Source: Paenibacillus_E oryzisoli_A (GTDB taxonomy: Bacteria > Bacillota > Bacilli > Paenibacillales > NBRC-103111). Taken from it: a stretch of DNA of 64,000 bases. How positions within the stretch are numbered: position 1 is the first letter of the stretch; each line of letters begins with the position of its first letter. The notes beneath the pieces were generated by a model. It was not told the origin of the DNA. It worked only from the letters and a program-made list of their open reading frames with translations, and made no database searches. The position numbers were made by a program, and so were the translations under genes. The stretch is from positions 1 to 64,000 of the forward strand of contig NZ_JBCMUN010000014.1 of the NCBI RefSeq assembly GCF_050467285.1, read 5' to 3'. Shown here one piece after another: positions 1-9,247 of the stretch.

Positions 1-16
1 CTGTGAGGCGCACTGA

Positions 17-63
17 AAAAAAGCTCCGAAGCCACAGCGTACATGTGGTTTCGGAGCTTTTTG
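17..63 (-). terminator. Intrinsic terminator, end of efflux operon
   Basis: Inverted repeat AAAGCTCCGAA / TTCGGAGCTTT with an inner CCACA/TGTGG extension. Runs of A before and T after it make it work in both directions. It lies just past the stop of the secreted protein that ends the RND operon. Confidence 0.85.
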
Positions 64-68
64 CGGTT

Positions 69-1781
69 TTATTTGATGACTTTTACGAGACGTTTCGCCG
101 TACCTTCCGGTGTGTCGATCGTTTCGTATACGTTCACTGTGAACGGATAGCTGAACTGCTCGGAAGAAATGTTGGATGCATCCAATACCTGCTGTCCGGA
201 GATCAGCTTGTTGACGCCTGTAAAGGTTGCATCTTTCGAACCTACAACACGTCCGGCATTGTCGACAATCTCAAAACGAAGCTTGGAGAAGTTGTTGTCG
301 ACGACGACATTCTCTTGCTGCGTGATGTCCAAGTCCAGACGGAATTTGTACGTGTACATCAATTGAGCCGTCGTTTGCGTGCCCACTGTCACATCGTTGA
401 ACTTGAGGTCAAATGGATACAGCGAGATCACGCCGTCCTTCTCTTCGTCCTGCAAACTTGTTTGAAGCGCCGCAATCGTCGTTGTATAAGGCGCTGCGGA
501 TTGCGCATCAAGCAGCTTCAGAGAGAAGTTCGTCCCTTCCTCCGACTGTGGCACGATGAAGGAGTAGCTCACCACGTAGCTGAGGCCCGGATTCATCGTT
601 GCCGTCACATTCGCTTGGCGGCTTCCGGTATAAGTCACGCCCTGCGCATTCGTCAGTTCCGTCTGGAACGTCGGCGTGTTAACCGGAGAGGTGCTGGTGT
701 TCGTCAGCTTGAATTTCGCTACCGCCGTTTGATAGCCTTCGCCTGGATTCTCATGCAGGTGAAGTTCCATTAAGGATACTTGCGTCGTTTTGTCTACGAC
801 TTTGGACAAGCTGTCGAACGGGATCGGCTGGCCGATCGTGTAGTTCGTCGCAACAGCCCCGCCTTGCGCCGTCGGCCATGGGAAAGCGAGCTTGCCGGTC
901 GCAATGATGGCTGCCTGGCCGCTGTCTTTCGCCACGTAGGTGTCTGTCGAAGCGACAACCAGGTTCGTCAGGTCCGCGCCGTTCTCCAATTGAATCGCGT
1001 AGTGCACATAAGCTTGGCCGCCCGCTTCCAGGGTCACTGGAGCTGTCTCCGTGCGTTTGCCTTCAAAGCTCTTATCCGCGGACAAGCCGTCCACGCGGAA
1101 CGAAGGCACTGTTTCCCGGCCAGCGCCCGGATTGCTCACGAGCAGCGTCACCAAAGCAACGCGGCCTGTCGCTGTGTTCTGGATCGTCGCCTCGGTCTGC
1201 TTGTATGTCAGACCGGAGTTCACGCCAGGAATGGCGAACGCGTCGCCCCACGCCAGGCTGTCAATGCCCTGCAGCGCGGAGCTGCCCGTGCCGCCGTACC
1301 ATACCGATGGCGTCGCGAGTGCAAGCAGCGTCGTTTCTACCTTCGGATACGTGTACAAATCCACGTTCACGAAGGACACTTGCGAAATCGCGCCGATCTC
1401 CTTCGTATCCACGGTGGATACGTAGACGAGCTCGCCGATTTCTTTCGGCTGCAGCGACGCTTTGTTCGCTGCGCTCGGTTTGAGCGTATACGTCAGACCG
1501 TTCGTCGTCTGCACGCGCAGCTCATGCTCCGGCACGCGGTTCACTTGCGTGCCGCCGTTATAGAGGCGCACCGTGACCGCGAGCTGGGAGCCCGTTGCGG
1601 TTGGCGTCGCGGAGACGCTCTTCACCGCGGCGCGAATGTCGCTCGTCAGTCCGTAGTTCACGGACGGTGCCGAAGTCGCGGTGGAGGCGGCGTCAGCCGC
1701 CCATACCGCTGTACCGCCCTGCACGATCATTGTCCCTAACACGATCGTCGTCAAAAGGGACTTCCAAGGTCTTTTTTTCAT
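69..1781 (-). CDS. Secreted beta-repeat protein, third gene of RND efflux operon
   Basis: 570-residue exported protein of unknown function. A signal peptide covers about residues 1-28, ending VWA; there is no lipobox, SLH or sortase motif, so it is probably released or held non-covalently. The mature part is beta-rich. It seems built from about four related units starting near residues 75, 205, 345 and 465, each with a pattern of VxLxxxN followed by xxPxFxxE/D and then a TYTxxxxAN-like strand; this looks like Ig-type sandwiches (repeat units seen by eye, not by profile). AAGGAG sits 9 nt before the ATG. It starts 38 bp after the adaptor gene and is followed by a terminator, so it is probably co-transcribed with the pump. 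It may be an extracellular accessory of the exporter or simply a co-regulated cell-envelope protein; I cannot assign it a family. Confidence 0.8.
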   Translation of the reverse strand: MKKRPWKSLLTTIVLGTMIVQGGTAVWAADAASTATSAPSVNYGLTSDIRAAVKSVSATPTATGSQLAVTVRLYNGGTQVNRVPEHELRVQTTNGLTYTLKPSAANKASLQPKEIGELVYVSTVDTKEIGAISQVSFVNVDLYTYPKVETTLLALATPSVWYGGTGSSALQGIDSLAWGDAFAIPGVNSGLTYKQTEATIQNTATGRVALVTLLVSNPGAGRETVPSFRVDGLSADKSFEGKRTETAPVTLEAGGQAYVHYAIQLENGADLTNLVVASTDTYVAKDSGQAAIIATGKLAFPWPTAQGGAVATNYTIGQPIPFDSLSKVVDKTTQVSLMELHLHENPGEGYQTAVAKFKLTNTSTSPVNTPTFQTELTNAQGVTYTGSRQANVTATMNPGLSYVVSYSFIVPQSEEGTNFSLKLLDAQSAAPYTTTIAALQTSLQDEEKDGVISLYPFDLKFNDVTVGTQTTAQLMYTYKFRLDLDITQQENVVVDNNFSKLRFEIVDNAGRVVGSKDATFTGVNKLISGQQVLDASNISSEQFSYPFTVNVYETIDTPEGTAKRLVKVIK

Positions 1782-1819
1782 GTAGTTATACTCCTTCGTA
1801 TAAATTCTAAGCAGATTCC

Positions 1820-3118
1820 TTATTTCGCTGCCGGTGTTGCGGACGGCTGTGCGGAAGCTTCCGTGGTGCCGACTTTCTGTCCGTCTTTCAATGTATTTTG
1901 GCCGGAGATGACGAGTTGATCGCCTTCTTTCACACCCTCCAGCACTTCCTGTTTGTCGCCATTGATGCGACCGAGCTTCACTTTACGCTTCGCATATTGA
2001 TCGCCCTGCTGGATGAACACGAACGTATCGGACGCTTCACGAATGATGCTCAGCGTCGGAACAACTGGCACCTTCTCTTCCGATTCCGTAGTGAGCTGCA
2101 CCATGTAGCGAGTGCCTGGTTGCAATTGGTGATCTGTATTCGGTACGGCAAGCTCCAGTGTATAGGTTTTCGTAGCCGCACTCATAATTGGGGCCAAGTA
2201 GCTGATTTTAGCTGTACCTTTCTTATCCGGTGTGTTCGGGTTGTAATACACGAGCTCCTGCTTGCCTTTGACCAATTGATAGTTGTTTTCAGTCAATTCC
2301 GTTTTAATTTTGATCGGATCGATTTCTTGCACTTGCGCCACTCTGCCTGCCGCGGCCGATACCGTTTGGCCAACCACTACGTTAAAATCCGTCAATACGC
2401 CGCTGCCCGGCGCCTTTACTTCATAGTTGTCGAGCGAACGTGTCGCGTCTTCCAGATTCAATCTTGCGGACTCGGCTTGCGTTTCCGCTGCGGCGATAGA
2501 ATCCGAGTTATCGAATGCGGAAAGCTTCGATTGTGCAGAGTCATAGGACATCTGTGCATTGTCCAGCGCCTGCTTCACTTGATCCACTTGGCGTTGTGTC
2601 ACCGTGCCCGCATCGAAATCGTTGCGAGCTTTGTTATAATCCTGCTGCGCATTTTGCAGCGCCGTTTGTGCGCGAGTTATCGCGTCCGTCAGATCTTTGC
2701 GGTTGTTGACTTTGCTGTCTCTCGCTTGTTGAAGCGATTGCTGCGCGCTTTTTAACTGAAGCTCGCTTTTCCGCTGGTTTGATGCCGCATCCGTATTGTC
2801 GATGACGAACAAGACATCGCCTTTTTCTACGTAATCGCCTTTTTTCTTATTCACTGACATCACTTCGCCGTTGGCTTTCGCAATGACGTCAAGTGCAACG
2901 CCTGCCGTCACATCGGCCACTTGCTCGATCGGGGTCGAAATCGTCGCCTTTTTCACTGCTTCGACTTTAATTGGCTTTGGCGTCAGTTGAACCGTTGCCT
3001 GCGTGCTTGCCCCCGGAGCCGAGCAAGCGGATGCCATCAGCGCCACGGCGGTAACAACCGCCATGACCCCCATGCCGCGATACCTGAATCGATTGTTTCG
3101 CAAACTTTTGCTAATCAT
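1820..3118 (-). CDS. RND efflux periplasmic-adaptor-type lipoprotein (HlyD/MFP family)
   Basis: 432 residues. Membrane fusion protein that would couple the RND pump encoded just upstream to the outside of the cell. The N-terminus has a lipoprotein signal with lipobox ending ASAC (about residue 32), so it is anchored to the outer face of the membrane. Order of parts: first barrel-sandwich half (about 75-110, ANGEV..KGDYVEKGDVLF), an alpha-helical coiled-coil hairpin rich in Q/A/K (about 110-220), second sandwich half (VKAPGSGVLTDFNVVVGQTV, 232-251), beta-barrel and membrane-proximal domain up to about 410, then a low-complexity tail. AAGGAGG lies 7 nt before the ATG; the gap from the pump gene is 12 bp. 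In a Gram-positive there is no TolC, so the adaptor probably works without an outer channel. Confidence 0.93.
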   Translation of the reverse strand: MISKSLRNNRFRYRGMGVMAVVTAVALMASACSAPGASTQATVQLTPKPIKVEAVKKATISTPIEQVADVTAGVALDVIAKANGEVMSVNKKKGDYVEKGDVLFVIDNTDAASNQRKSELQLKSAQQSLQQARDSKVNNRKDLTDAITRAQTALQNAQQDYNKARNDFDAGTVTQRQVDQVKQALDNAQMSYDSAQSKLSAFDNSDSIAAAETQAESARLNLEDATRSLDNYEVKAPGSGVLTDFNVVVGQTVSAAAGRVAQVQEIDPIKIKTELTENNYQLVKGKQELVYYNPNTPDKKGTAKISYLAPIMSAATKTYTLELAVPNTDHQLQPGTRYMVQLTTESEEKVPVVPTLSIIREASDTFVFIQQGDQYAKRKVKLGRINGDKQEVLEGVKEGDQLVISGQNTLKDGQKVGTTEASAQPSATPAAK

Positions 3119-3130
3119 CTATGTGCCTCC

Positions 3131-6100
3131 TTATACCTCTACCGAGCTTGTAGTCATTTTATCGGCTTTTTTATTCCGCTTGAACATACGGCCTATGCGA
3201 TTTTTCACACTGTCGATCAATTCGTACACAATTGGCACGACGACAAGCGTCAGAACCGTGGATGTGATCAGACCGCCGATGACCACGACGCCAAGGCCTT
3301 TACCAATTAAGCCTCCCTCGGCGGAAATGCCAAGTGCGAGCGGAAGCAGTGCCATGATCGTTGCGCCAGCCGTCATAATAATCGGACGAAGACGAACTTT
3401 ACCTGCTTCAATCAAAGCATGGCGAACCGTATAGCCGTCTTCGCGCAGTTGCTGCGCACGGTCGATCAACACGATCGCATTCGTCACGACGATACCGATC
3501 AGCATGAGGAAGCCAATCATCGAGGTGACCGTAAGCGGCTCTCTGGTGATGACAAGGCCGAGCAAACCGCCGATCGCCGCAAGCGGCAAGGAGAACAGAA
3601 TCGCGAATGGCGCCCCGGCGTTGCCGAAGGCAAGCACCATGATCAGGTACACGACGAATACCGCGGCCGCCATAGCAACGAACAATTGCGTAAAGCTTTC
3701 AGTCACATCGTCCGAAACACCCTCGACTTTCGTCGTAACGCCTTCCGGAAGTTCCAGTTCTTTCAATTCTTTGGTCAGCTTGGCGCTGACAGTCGTTTTG
3801 TTTTTATCGTTGATTTTTGCGGATACTTTAACAAGCTGGTACTGATCTTCCCGATTCAGGGAAACGGCCCCTTGCACTTCAGCTACTTTCGCAACTTCTT
3901 TCAGGTAAACGGTAGAACCATTCGGACCCGAGAGCGGAATATCACCGAGTTTACTCAAGGAATCCTTATCGGATTTATCCAACGAGACCGTCGTGGTATA
4001 CGTCAGATTGTCAAACTTCAGATCGCCCAGGTTTTGCTTCTGAATCCACAGGCGAGCCGTGTCTCGAACCGAAGCTGCGCTCAAGCCGTAAGCCCGCGCT
4101 TTGCTTTGGTCGACCGTAATTTCAATTTCCGTCTTCGCGTCGCTCAAGTTATCCTCGATGTTCGTCAGCTCCGGATAAGTTTTCAGCTTTTCCTTAACCA
4201 TTCCCGCTGCTTTTTCCAGCTGAAGCTGATCATCGCCTTGCAGCGTATAGGCAAAGTCTGTGGAGGAGACACCGCCCATATCGCCTTCCATCGATTTCGG
4301 AGTAACCTCGGAACCGGCTGGCAATTCAGAGAGCATATACGTTTTCACTTGATCCTTGACTTTGTCCGGATCAACTTTATCGTTAACTTTGACGAATATT
4401 TGCGCCGCGTTCGGCGTTCGGCTATCTTTACCTGTTTCCACCGTACTGCCGGAATATCCAACTAATGCTTCCACAAAGGTGAAGACGGGTTCGCCGTTCG
4501 AATCTTTTAGATCAAGCAGCGTGCCTTCAATTTCCTTCGCCTTGGCGTCTGTCGCGTCAAACGGCGTCGCATTCGGCAGCTTAAGCTGGAAGTACATCGT
4601 CTGCGATGCCGCCGACTCAGGAAGGAAGGCGACAGACAGGAACGGGATCGTCCCCCCGATGGTCACAACGAGAATGACAAGGGAAAGAAGAAGCGTTTTA
4701 ATCCGATTTTTCAAGCTCCACGTCAATACGCGCTCATAGAACATGGTGAGCTTCGTCGGTTTCGTTTCATCATGATGCCCTTTGCCAGGCTTGCTGTTCA
4801 GCACGAGCAATTTAGCGAGCATCGGAATAACCGTTAAGGCTACGATTAAGGAAGATAAGAGTGCACAAGCAATCGTTAAAGCAAACGGTCGGAAGAAACC
4901 GCCGACGACTCCGGTAACGAGGGCGAGCGGAGCAAATACCCCGACCGTCGCCAGCGTTGACGACGTAATCGCCATGGACACTTGTTTCGTGGCCATCAGA
5001 ATGACAGATTCCTTGCGCTCCTGTGCTTTCTCCAGGGAAGCGTAAATATTTTCAATAACGACAATCGAGTCGTCCACGACCCGCCCTACGGCAATAAAGA
5101 TACCGCCCAGCGTCATCGTGTTCAGTGTCAGATCCAGCTGCGACATCAGCAGCAGCGTAATCAGGATGGAAAGCGGAATGGAGACGAGCACGATCAGTGT
5201 CATTCGCACATTGCGCAAGAAAATGAGAATCATCAGCGAAGCCAGAATTGCACCGACAATACCTTCGCGCACAAGCCCTGAAATGGATTCTTTAATTTGG
5301 TCCGCGCTGTCATACGTGTTCATGAAGGAAACGCTTGGAAGCGTCGTTTTCCAATCTTCGATTTTCTTGTGAATCGCATCCGAGAATTCTACTGCGTTCG
5401 CGCTGCCTGCTTTATACAAAATCAGCCCGATGGCCGGCTTGGCATCCAAACGACCGTTGTACGTATTCTCCGTAATGGCTTTTACTTTCGCCACTTGATC
5501 CAGCTTGACAATATCGCCTTTCGGCGTTGTAATTTCCAACTGTTGCAATTCGTACAAGCTGGAAATATCGCCTGTGACACGAGTCATTCTGTCATTGCCG
5601 TCAATCTGCACGGAACCGATCGGCGTTTTGGTTACAGCCGAGTTGATCGCGTTGCTTAGCAGCCCCGGCGACAAACCGTACTGATTCATCGCGGTGGCAT
5701 CAAGCTCAATGTCGAGCGATGTATCCCGGGCCCCGATGATGTCCATATGGTCGATCCCTTTAATGCCTTCCAGACCAGGCTTGATCGTATCTTTGAACGA
5801 TTTGTCCAGTTCCGTCTGGCTTACACCTTCGTTCGCGAAAGCGACGAGATAGTTCGATGGGAACGATGCCGCGCCAAACGTGGAAGCCTTAGGTGCTCCC
5901 GCGGTAGCCGGCAAGGACACTTCCTGCAGCAGGTCCTGTACCTCCTGCTTCTTCTTATCGATGTCGACGTCTTGCTTAAATAAGATGATCACCATCGAGA
6001 AGTTGTCGCTGGACGTCGACTGCATCGAATCCAAATCTTCGATGTTGGCCAGCTTTTTCTCAATCGGTGCGGTAATTTCGTCCATGACGTCCTTAGGCGC

Positions 6101-6262
6101 ACCTATGTAGGTGGTCGTAATCGCAACGACAGGGAAGGAGACATTGGGCATATTCTCTTCCTTGAGCTGAGTCGCTGAATACAAGCCGCCCACGAACAGC
6201 ATGATCATCATGATGATCAGAGCCGCCACGTTCTTCATGGAAAACTGAGTAAGTCGGTTCAT
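3131..6262 (-). CDS. RND-family efflux permease (AcrB/SwrC-like)
   Basis: 1043 residues, the normal length for an AcrB-type RND transporter. It should expel amphiphilic compounds (drugs, lipopeptides, surfactants) using the proton gradient. Visible signs: N-terminal TM1 (residues 12-30), large extracellytoplasmic loop about 35-330, a block of TM helices about 335-560 containing the TM4-type GGIFIAVGRVVDDSIVVIEN stretch with the paired acidic residues expected for proton transfer, second loop about 560-860, and the second TM block from about 865 with the mirror sequence GIVVTNAIVLIDRA. The closest known Bacillus example is SwrC/YerP, which exports surfactin. It is the first gene of the operon, and its promoter region carries a perfect tandem repeat like OmpR-family binding sites. 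The substrate is not deducible from sequence. Confidence 0.95.
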   Translation of the reverse strand: MNRLTQFSMKNVAALIIMMIMLFVGGLYSATQLKEENMPNVSFPVVAITTTYIGAPKDVMDEITAPIEKKLANIEDLDSMQSTSSDNFSMVIILFKQDVDIDKKKQEVQDLLQEVSLPATAGAPKASTFGAASFPSNYLVAFANEGVSQTELDKSFKDTIKPGLEGIKGIDHMDIIGARDTSLDIELDATAMNQYGLSPGLLSNAINSAVTKTPIGSVQIDGNDRMTRVTGDISSLYELQQLEITTPKGDIVKLDQVAKVKAITENTYNGRLDAKPAIGLILYKAGSANAVEFSDAIHKKIEDWKTTLPSVSFMNTYDSADQIKESISGLVREGIVGAILASLMILIFLRNVRMTLIVLVSIPLSILITLLLMSQLDLTLNTMTLGGIFIAVGRVVDDSIVVIENIYASLEKAQERKESVILMATKQVSMAITSSTLATVGVFAPLALVTGVVGGFFRPFALTIACALLSSLIVALTVIPMLAKLLVLNSKPGKGHHDETKPTKLTMFYERVLTWSLKNRIKTLLLSLVILVVTIGGTIPFLSVAFLPESAASQTMYFQLKLPNATPFDATDAKAKEIEGTLLDLKDSNGEPVFTFVEALVGYSGSTVETGKDSRTPNAAQIFVKVNDKVDPDKVKDQVKTYMLSELPAGSEVTPKSMEGDMGGVSSTDFAYTLQGDDQLQLEKAAGMVKEKLKTYPELTNIEDNLSDAKTEIEITVDQSKARAYGLSAASVRDTARLWIQKQNLGDLKFDNLTYTTTVSLDKSDKDSLSKLGDIPLSGPNGSTVYLKEVAKVAEVQGAVSLNREDQYQLVKVSAKINDKNKTTVSAKLTKELKELELPEGVTTKVEGVSDDVTESFTQLFVAMAAAVFVVYLIMVLAFGNAGAPFAILFSLPLAAIGGLLGLVITREPLTVTSMIGFLMLIGIVVTNAIVLIDRAQQLREDGYTVRHALIEAGKVRLRPIIMTAGATIMALLPLALGISAEGGLIGKGLGVVVIGGLITSTVLTLVVVPIVYELIDSVKNRIGRMFKRNKKADKMTTSSVEV

Positions 6263-6297
6263 TCCTGTGCTCCCCTCAATAAATTGTTTGTAGGTTT

Positions 6298-6330
6298 AAG
6301 ATACACGTCCAATATGAACCCAATATGAAC
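6298..6330 (-). promoter_or_regulatory. Tandem-repeat operator and -10 of RND operon
   Basis: On the minus strand GTTCATATTGG occurs twice back to back (6330-6320 and 6319-6309, 11-bp period, no mismatch). A TGTATCTT extended -10-like element (6305-6298) follows closely, so the repeats take the place of a -35 box. One-helical-turn direct repeats next to a -10 are the usual target of OmpR/PhoB-family activators, and such a regulator is encoded just upstream. The assignment to that regulator is inference. Confidence 0.7.
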
Positions 6331-6332
6331 AA

Positions 6333-6366
6333 AACAAAAAAACTTGGCAAACAATCGTTCGCCAAG
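6333..6366 (-). terminator. Intrinsic terminator after sensor kinase
   Basis: CTTGGC / GCCAAG stem with a short GAAC/GTTT inner stem, followed on the minus strand by a T-rich run. It separates the two-component genes from the RND operon promoter. Confidence 0.85.
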
Positions 6367-6376
6367 CGCAAAATTG

Positions 6377-7771
6377 TTATTTTTTTGCCATAAAGTTCGT
6401 GACCGGCAGTACAATGAGAAACACCGCACCTTTTCCGGCTTCGCTCTGCACCTCGATGGTACCTTGATGCATATCGATGATCTTCCGCACAATGGCCAAC
6501 CCCAAGCCGCTTCCGCTGTCCCGCTGCCGAGCTTGATCCACTTTATAAAAGCGTTCAAAGATTCGCCCTTGATCCTCTTCGGGAATGCCGATGCCATCGT
6601 CGTGAATCCATACCTGAACCCGGTCGCGCAGCGGCACCAGCTTGACGTGAATTTGCCCGCCAGGCGGCGTAAATTTGATCGCATTGCCGATCACATTCGT
6701 CCACACCTGATTGAGTTGATCGGCGTCGCCGGTGATTTTGACCCGCGGCAGCGCCAGATCGATGTCCAGATCTTTCGCCGACCACTGCGGCTCGAAAAAG
6801 ACGACAATGCGCCGAAGCTGCTCGTCCAAATCGAACACCGTCGGATGAAACGGATGATGCTCCGATTCCAGGGAAGCCAGCTTGAGCAAATTTTCACTGA
6901 GCCGCGACAGCCGCTCGCTTTCCCTCTCGATAATCTCAAGGTATTGCTTTCGACTCGTCTCGTCGATCTCCGATTCCCTGAGCGCCTTAGAAAAGCCGCG
7001 AATCGAGGTAAGCGGAGACTGAATCTCATGCGACACGTTGGACACAAAGTCCTGCCGCATCTGTTCGAGCTGCTTCAGCTCGTTCGCCATATGATTGAAG
7101 CTCTCTGCCAGCTTGCCCAGCTCATCCTTGTTGTTCACTTTCACATTCACGTTAAAATTGCCGCGCGCTAGCTTCTCCGTCGCCGCGGTCAGTTTCTTGA
7201 GCGGGTTCACCAGATAGCGCGAAGCGATCAGAATGAGCAAGCTGCCGATCGTCAGGACAATGATGAGCACGATGGTAATGATGAACTGTACCTGATTCTT
7301 CATCGACTGGGTGAAGTTCATCTGGATAAAAAGCCCAAAATGCTGCCCATTCGACTGGAGCGGAACGCCGACCTTCAGCGTGTTGATCGCCCCGACGTGG
7401 ATCGAGCCGTAGTCGAGGCTTTTGTACGTGTTGCCTTGCAGCACCCCGGCAATCTCGGAAGGCAGGATGCGCGGCCTCCCCTTATTATCCGTCGGGATCG
7501 GACTAAAGGCATTGCCCTCGCTGTCAAACAGCGTAAACAAATAGTTCTCGTTCAACCGGTTGGAACTGGTGATGAACGAACTCATGTTTTTGGGTTGCAC
7601 TTCTTCGCTGATTGCTACAATTTGTTTCCCCATATTCAGCATTTCCTGTTGAAATTCAGAGGAAATGACATTTGTAAAAAAGTATGTCGCAAGAGGAAAC
7701 GCCACGAGAATAGAAGTGAGCACAATGGCAAGAAACGTCAGGACGACGCGAAAATACAGGGATTTGATCAT
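6377..7771 (-). CDS. Membrane sensor histidine kinase (HAMP, HisKA, HATPase)
   Basis: 464 residues. Senses an extracellular or membrane signal and phosphorylates the response regulator encoded just before it. Domains: TM1 about 8-33, extracellular sensor about 34-165, TM2 about 166-188, HAMP about 188-242, dimerisation/phosphoacceptor helix with SHEIQSPLTSIRGF (His248), ATPase domain with the N box (NVIGNAIKF), G1 box (DDGIGIP) and G2 box (GSGLGLAI). Its ATG overlaps the regulator stop by 4 bp, so the two are translationally coupled. A terminator follows, then the RND operon. The sensor region is not recognisable. Pairing with the efflux operon suggests detection of envelope-active compounds, which is inference. 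Confidence 0.95.
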   Translation of the reverse strand: MIKSLYFRVVLTFLAIVLTSILVAFPLATYFFTNVISSEFQQEMLNMGKQIVAISEEVQPKNMSSFITSSNRLNENYLFTLFDSEGNAFSPIPTDNKGRPRILPSEIAGVLQGNTYKSLDYGSIHVGAINTLKVGVPLQSNGQHFGLFIQMNFTQSMKNQVQFIITIVLIIVLTIGSLLILIASRYLVNPLKKLTAATEKLARGNFNVNVKVNNKDELGKLAESFNHMANELKQLEQMRQDFVSNVSHEIQSPLTSIRGFSKALRESEIDETSRKQYLEIIERESERLSRLSENLLKLASLESEHHPFHPTVFDLDEQLRRIVVFFEPQWSAKDLDIDLALPRVKITGDADQLNQVWTNVIGNAIKFTPPGGQIHVKLVPLRDRVQVWIHDDGIGIPEEDQGRIFERFYKVDQARQRDSGSGLGLAIVRKIIDMHQGTIEVQSEAGKGAVFLIVLPVTNFMAKK

Positions 7772-8445
7772 GCTTTAACCTCTAATCGGTACCCAAGTCC
7801 ACGGATCGTCTTGATTTCGAAATCCCCGGTTAGCGGCTCGAAGCGTTCGCGCAATCTTTTGATATGAACATCGACCGTCCGCTCGTCGCCTTCGTAATCC
7901 ATTCCCCAAATCTGCTCGATGAGTTGCGCACGCGTGAAAATTTGCCCAGGATGGCCGGCCAACTTGTACAGCAGTTCAAACTCCTTGAGCGGCAAGCTTG
8001 TCCGCACATCGTTCATCTTCACATCGAGAGTCGTCCGATCAATCATTATCCCCCCGAGCGCAATCGTCTGCGACGTGTTAATGCGATACCGCTTCAGCAG
8101 CGCTTTCACTCGCATGACCAGCTCAACCGGATCAAACGGCTTGACCAAATAATCGTCCGTTCCCAGCTGGAATCCCTTGACCTTATGGACGGATTCGCTC
8201 TTCGCTGTCACCATGAGCAGCGGGAGATCCGCGTAGAGACTTCTCAGCTCCCGGCACAGTTCCCAGCCGTCCATATGCGGCATCATCACATCCAGCACAA
8301 CCAGTTCCGCAGGCGTCGTTTCCATCACTTGCAGCGCTTCCCTGCCATCGCTCGCTTGCAGCACGTCGAGACCTTCCCGGTCCAAATAAATCCGGATCAG
8401 CTCCCGAATATCCGCATCATCGTCCACGACCAAAATTTTCGTCAC
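7768..8445 (-). CDS. OmpR-family response regulator
   Basis: 225 residues with a receiver domain (acidic pocket DDD at 8-10, phosphoacceptor Asp52 in VVLDVMMP, conserved Thr/Lys in VTAKSE) and a C-terminal winged-helix DNA-binding domain (about 130-223, ending in the typical TIRGLGYRLE). The start is GTG with GGGAGA upstream. It lies 46 bp after queC on the same strand, so some read-through from the que operon is possible. The probable target is the tandem repeat upstream of the RND pump, because OmpR-family dimers bind head-to-tail direct repeats with 10-11-bp periods. Confidence 0.95.
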   Translation of the reverse strand: MTKILVVDDDADIRELIRIYLDREGLDVLQASDGREALQVMETTPAELVVLDVMMPHMDGWELCRELRSLYADLPLLMVTAKSESVHKVKGFQLGTDDYLVKPFDPVELVMRVKALLKRYRINTSQTIALGGIMIDRTTLDVKMNDVRTSLPLKEFELLYKLAGHPGQIFTRAQLIEQIWGMDYEGDERTVDVHIKRLRERFEPLTGDFEIKTIRGLGYRLEVKA

Positions 8446-8491
8446 GGCTGTTCCGTCTCCCCTTTACAACCTATAAATGCGTGAACTTCCA

Positions 8492-9190
8492 CTATAAATA
8501 TGGAATCGGGTCCTTGGCGCCTGCTTCCTCAAACCCTTTCAACCGCAGGCGGCAGCTGTCGCATACCCCGCACGCCTCGGCTTGGCCGTTGTAGCAGGAC
8601 GTTGTCAGCTCATACGGAACGCCGATTTTGAGCCCTTCTTCAATAATACGCGCCTTCGTCCAGTCAATGAGCGGCGTTTCGATCTTAATGCCTTTGCCTT
8701 CGACACCCACCTTTGTCGCCAGTTCAATCACTTCTTCCACTTTATGAATGAACTCCGGACGGCAATCCGGGTAGCCGCTGTAATCCAGCGCATTAACCCC
8801 TATGTAAATTGCACTGGAACCCGTCACTTCCGCGTACGAAGTCGCAATCGATAGGAACAGCAAATTCCGCCCCGGCACATACGTGACTGGGATTTCATCT
8901 GTTTGTTCACCTTCCGCCACATTCGGCACGTCGATGTTGTCGTCCGTGAGTGCGCTCCCGCCGAAATCGCGCAGGAAGTCGAGCTTAATGATTTTATGCC
9001 GCTGGGCCACGCCGTAATGCGCCGCCACTTGCTTCGCATTTTCGATTTCAATTTTATGGCGCTGCCCATAATCAAACGAAATCGGATACAATTCGTATCC
9101 CGCTTCTTTGGCAATGCCCATGCACGTCGTGCTGTCGAGACCTCCGCTTAGAATTACAACCGCGCGTTTCTCGCTTACTTGTGCGCTCAT
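8492..9190 (-). CDS. queC: 7-cyano-7-deazaguanine (preQ0) synthase
   Basis: Converts 7-carboxy-7-deazaguanine to preQ0 with ATP and ammonia, the third dedicated step toward queuosine. The N-terminal SGGLDSTT is the PP-loop that binds ATP; the C-terminal cluster with C-x8-C-x2-C-x2-C spacing (in CYNGQAEACGVCDSC) is the zinc site. I start at the ATG of MSAQVSEK rather than an upstream in-frame ATG, because conservation begins there. Length about 232 residues, normal for the family. It is the last gene of queD-queE-queC; no queF reductase is visible in this window. Confidence 0.95.
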   Translation of the reverse strand: MSAQVSEKRAVVILSGGLDSTTCMGIAKEAGYELYPISFDYGQRHKIEIENAKQVAAHYGVAQRHKIIKLDFLRDFGGSALTDDNIDVPNVAEGEQTDEIPVTYVPGRNLLFLSIATSYAEVTGSSAIYIGVNALDYSGYPDCRPEFIHKVEEVIELATKVGVEGKGIKIETPLIDWTKARIIEEGLKIGVPYELTTSCYNGQAEACGVCDSCRLRLKGFEEAGAKDPIPYL

Positions 9191-9247
9191 TCTCGCCACC
9201 GCTTTCTTTTTTTCTGTATTCAAAAGAGGACCCTTGGGCCCGCGCGG

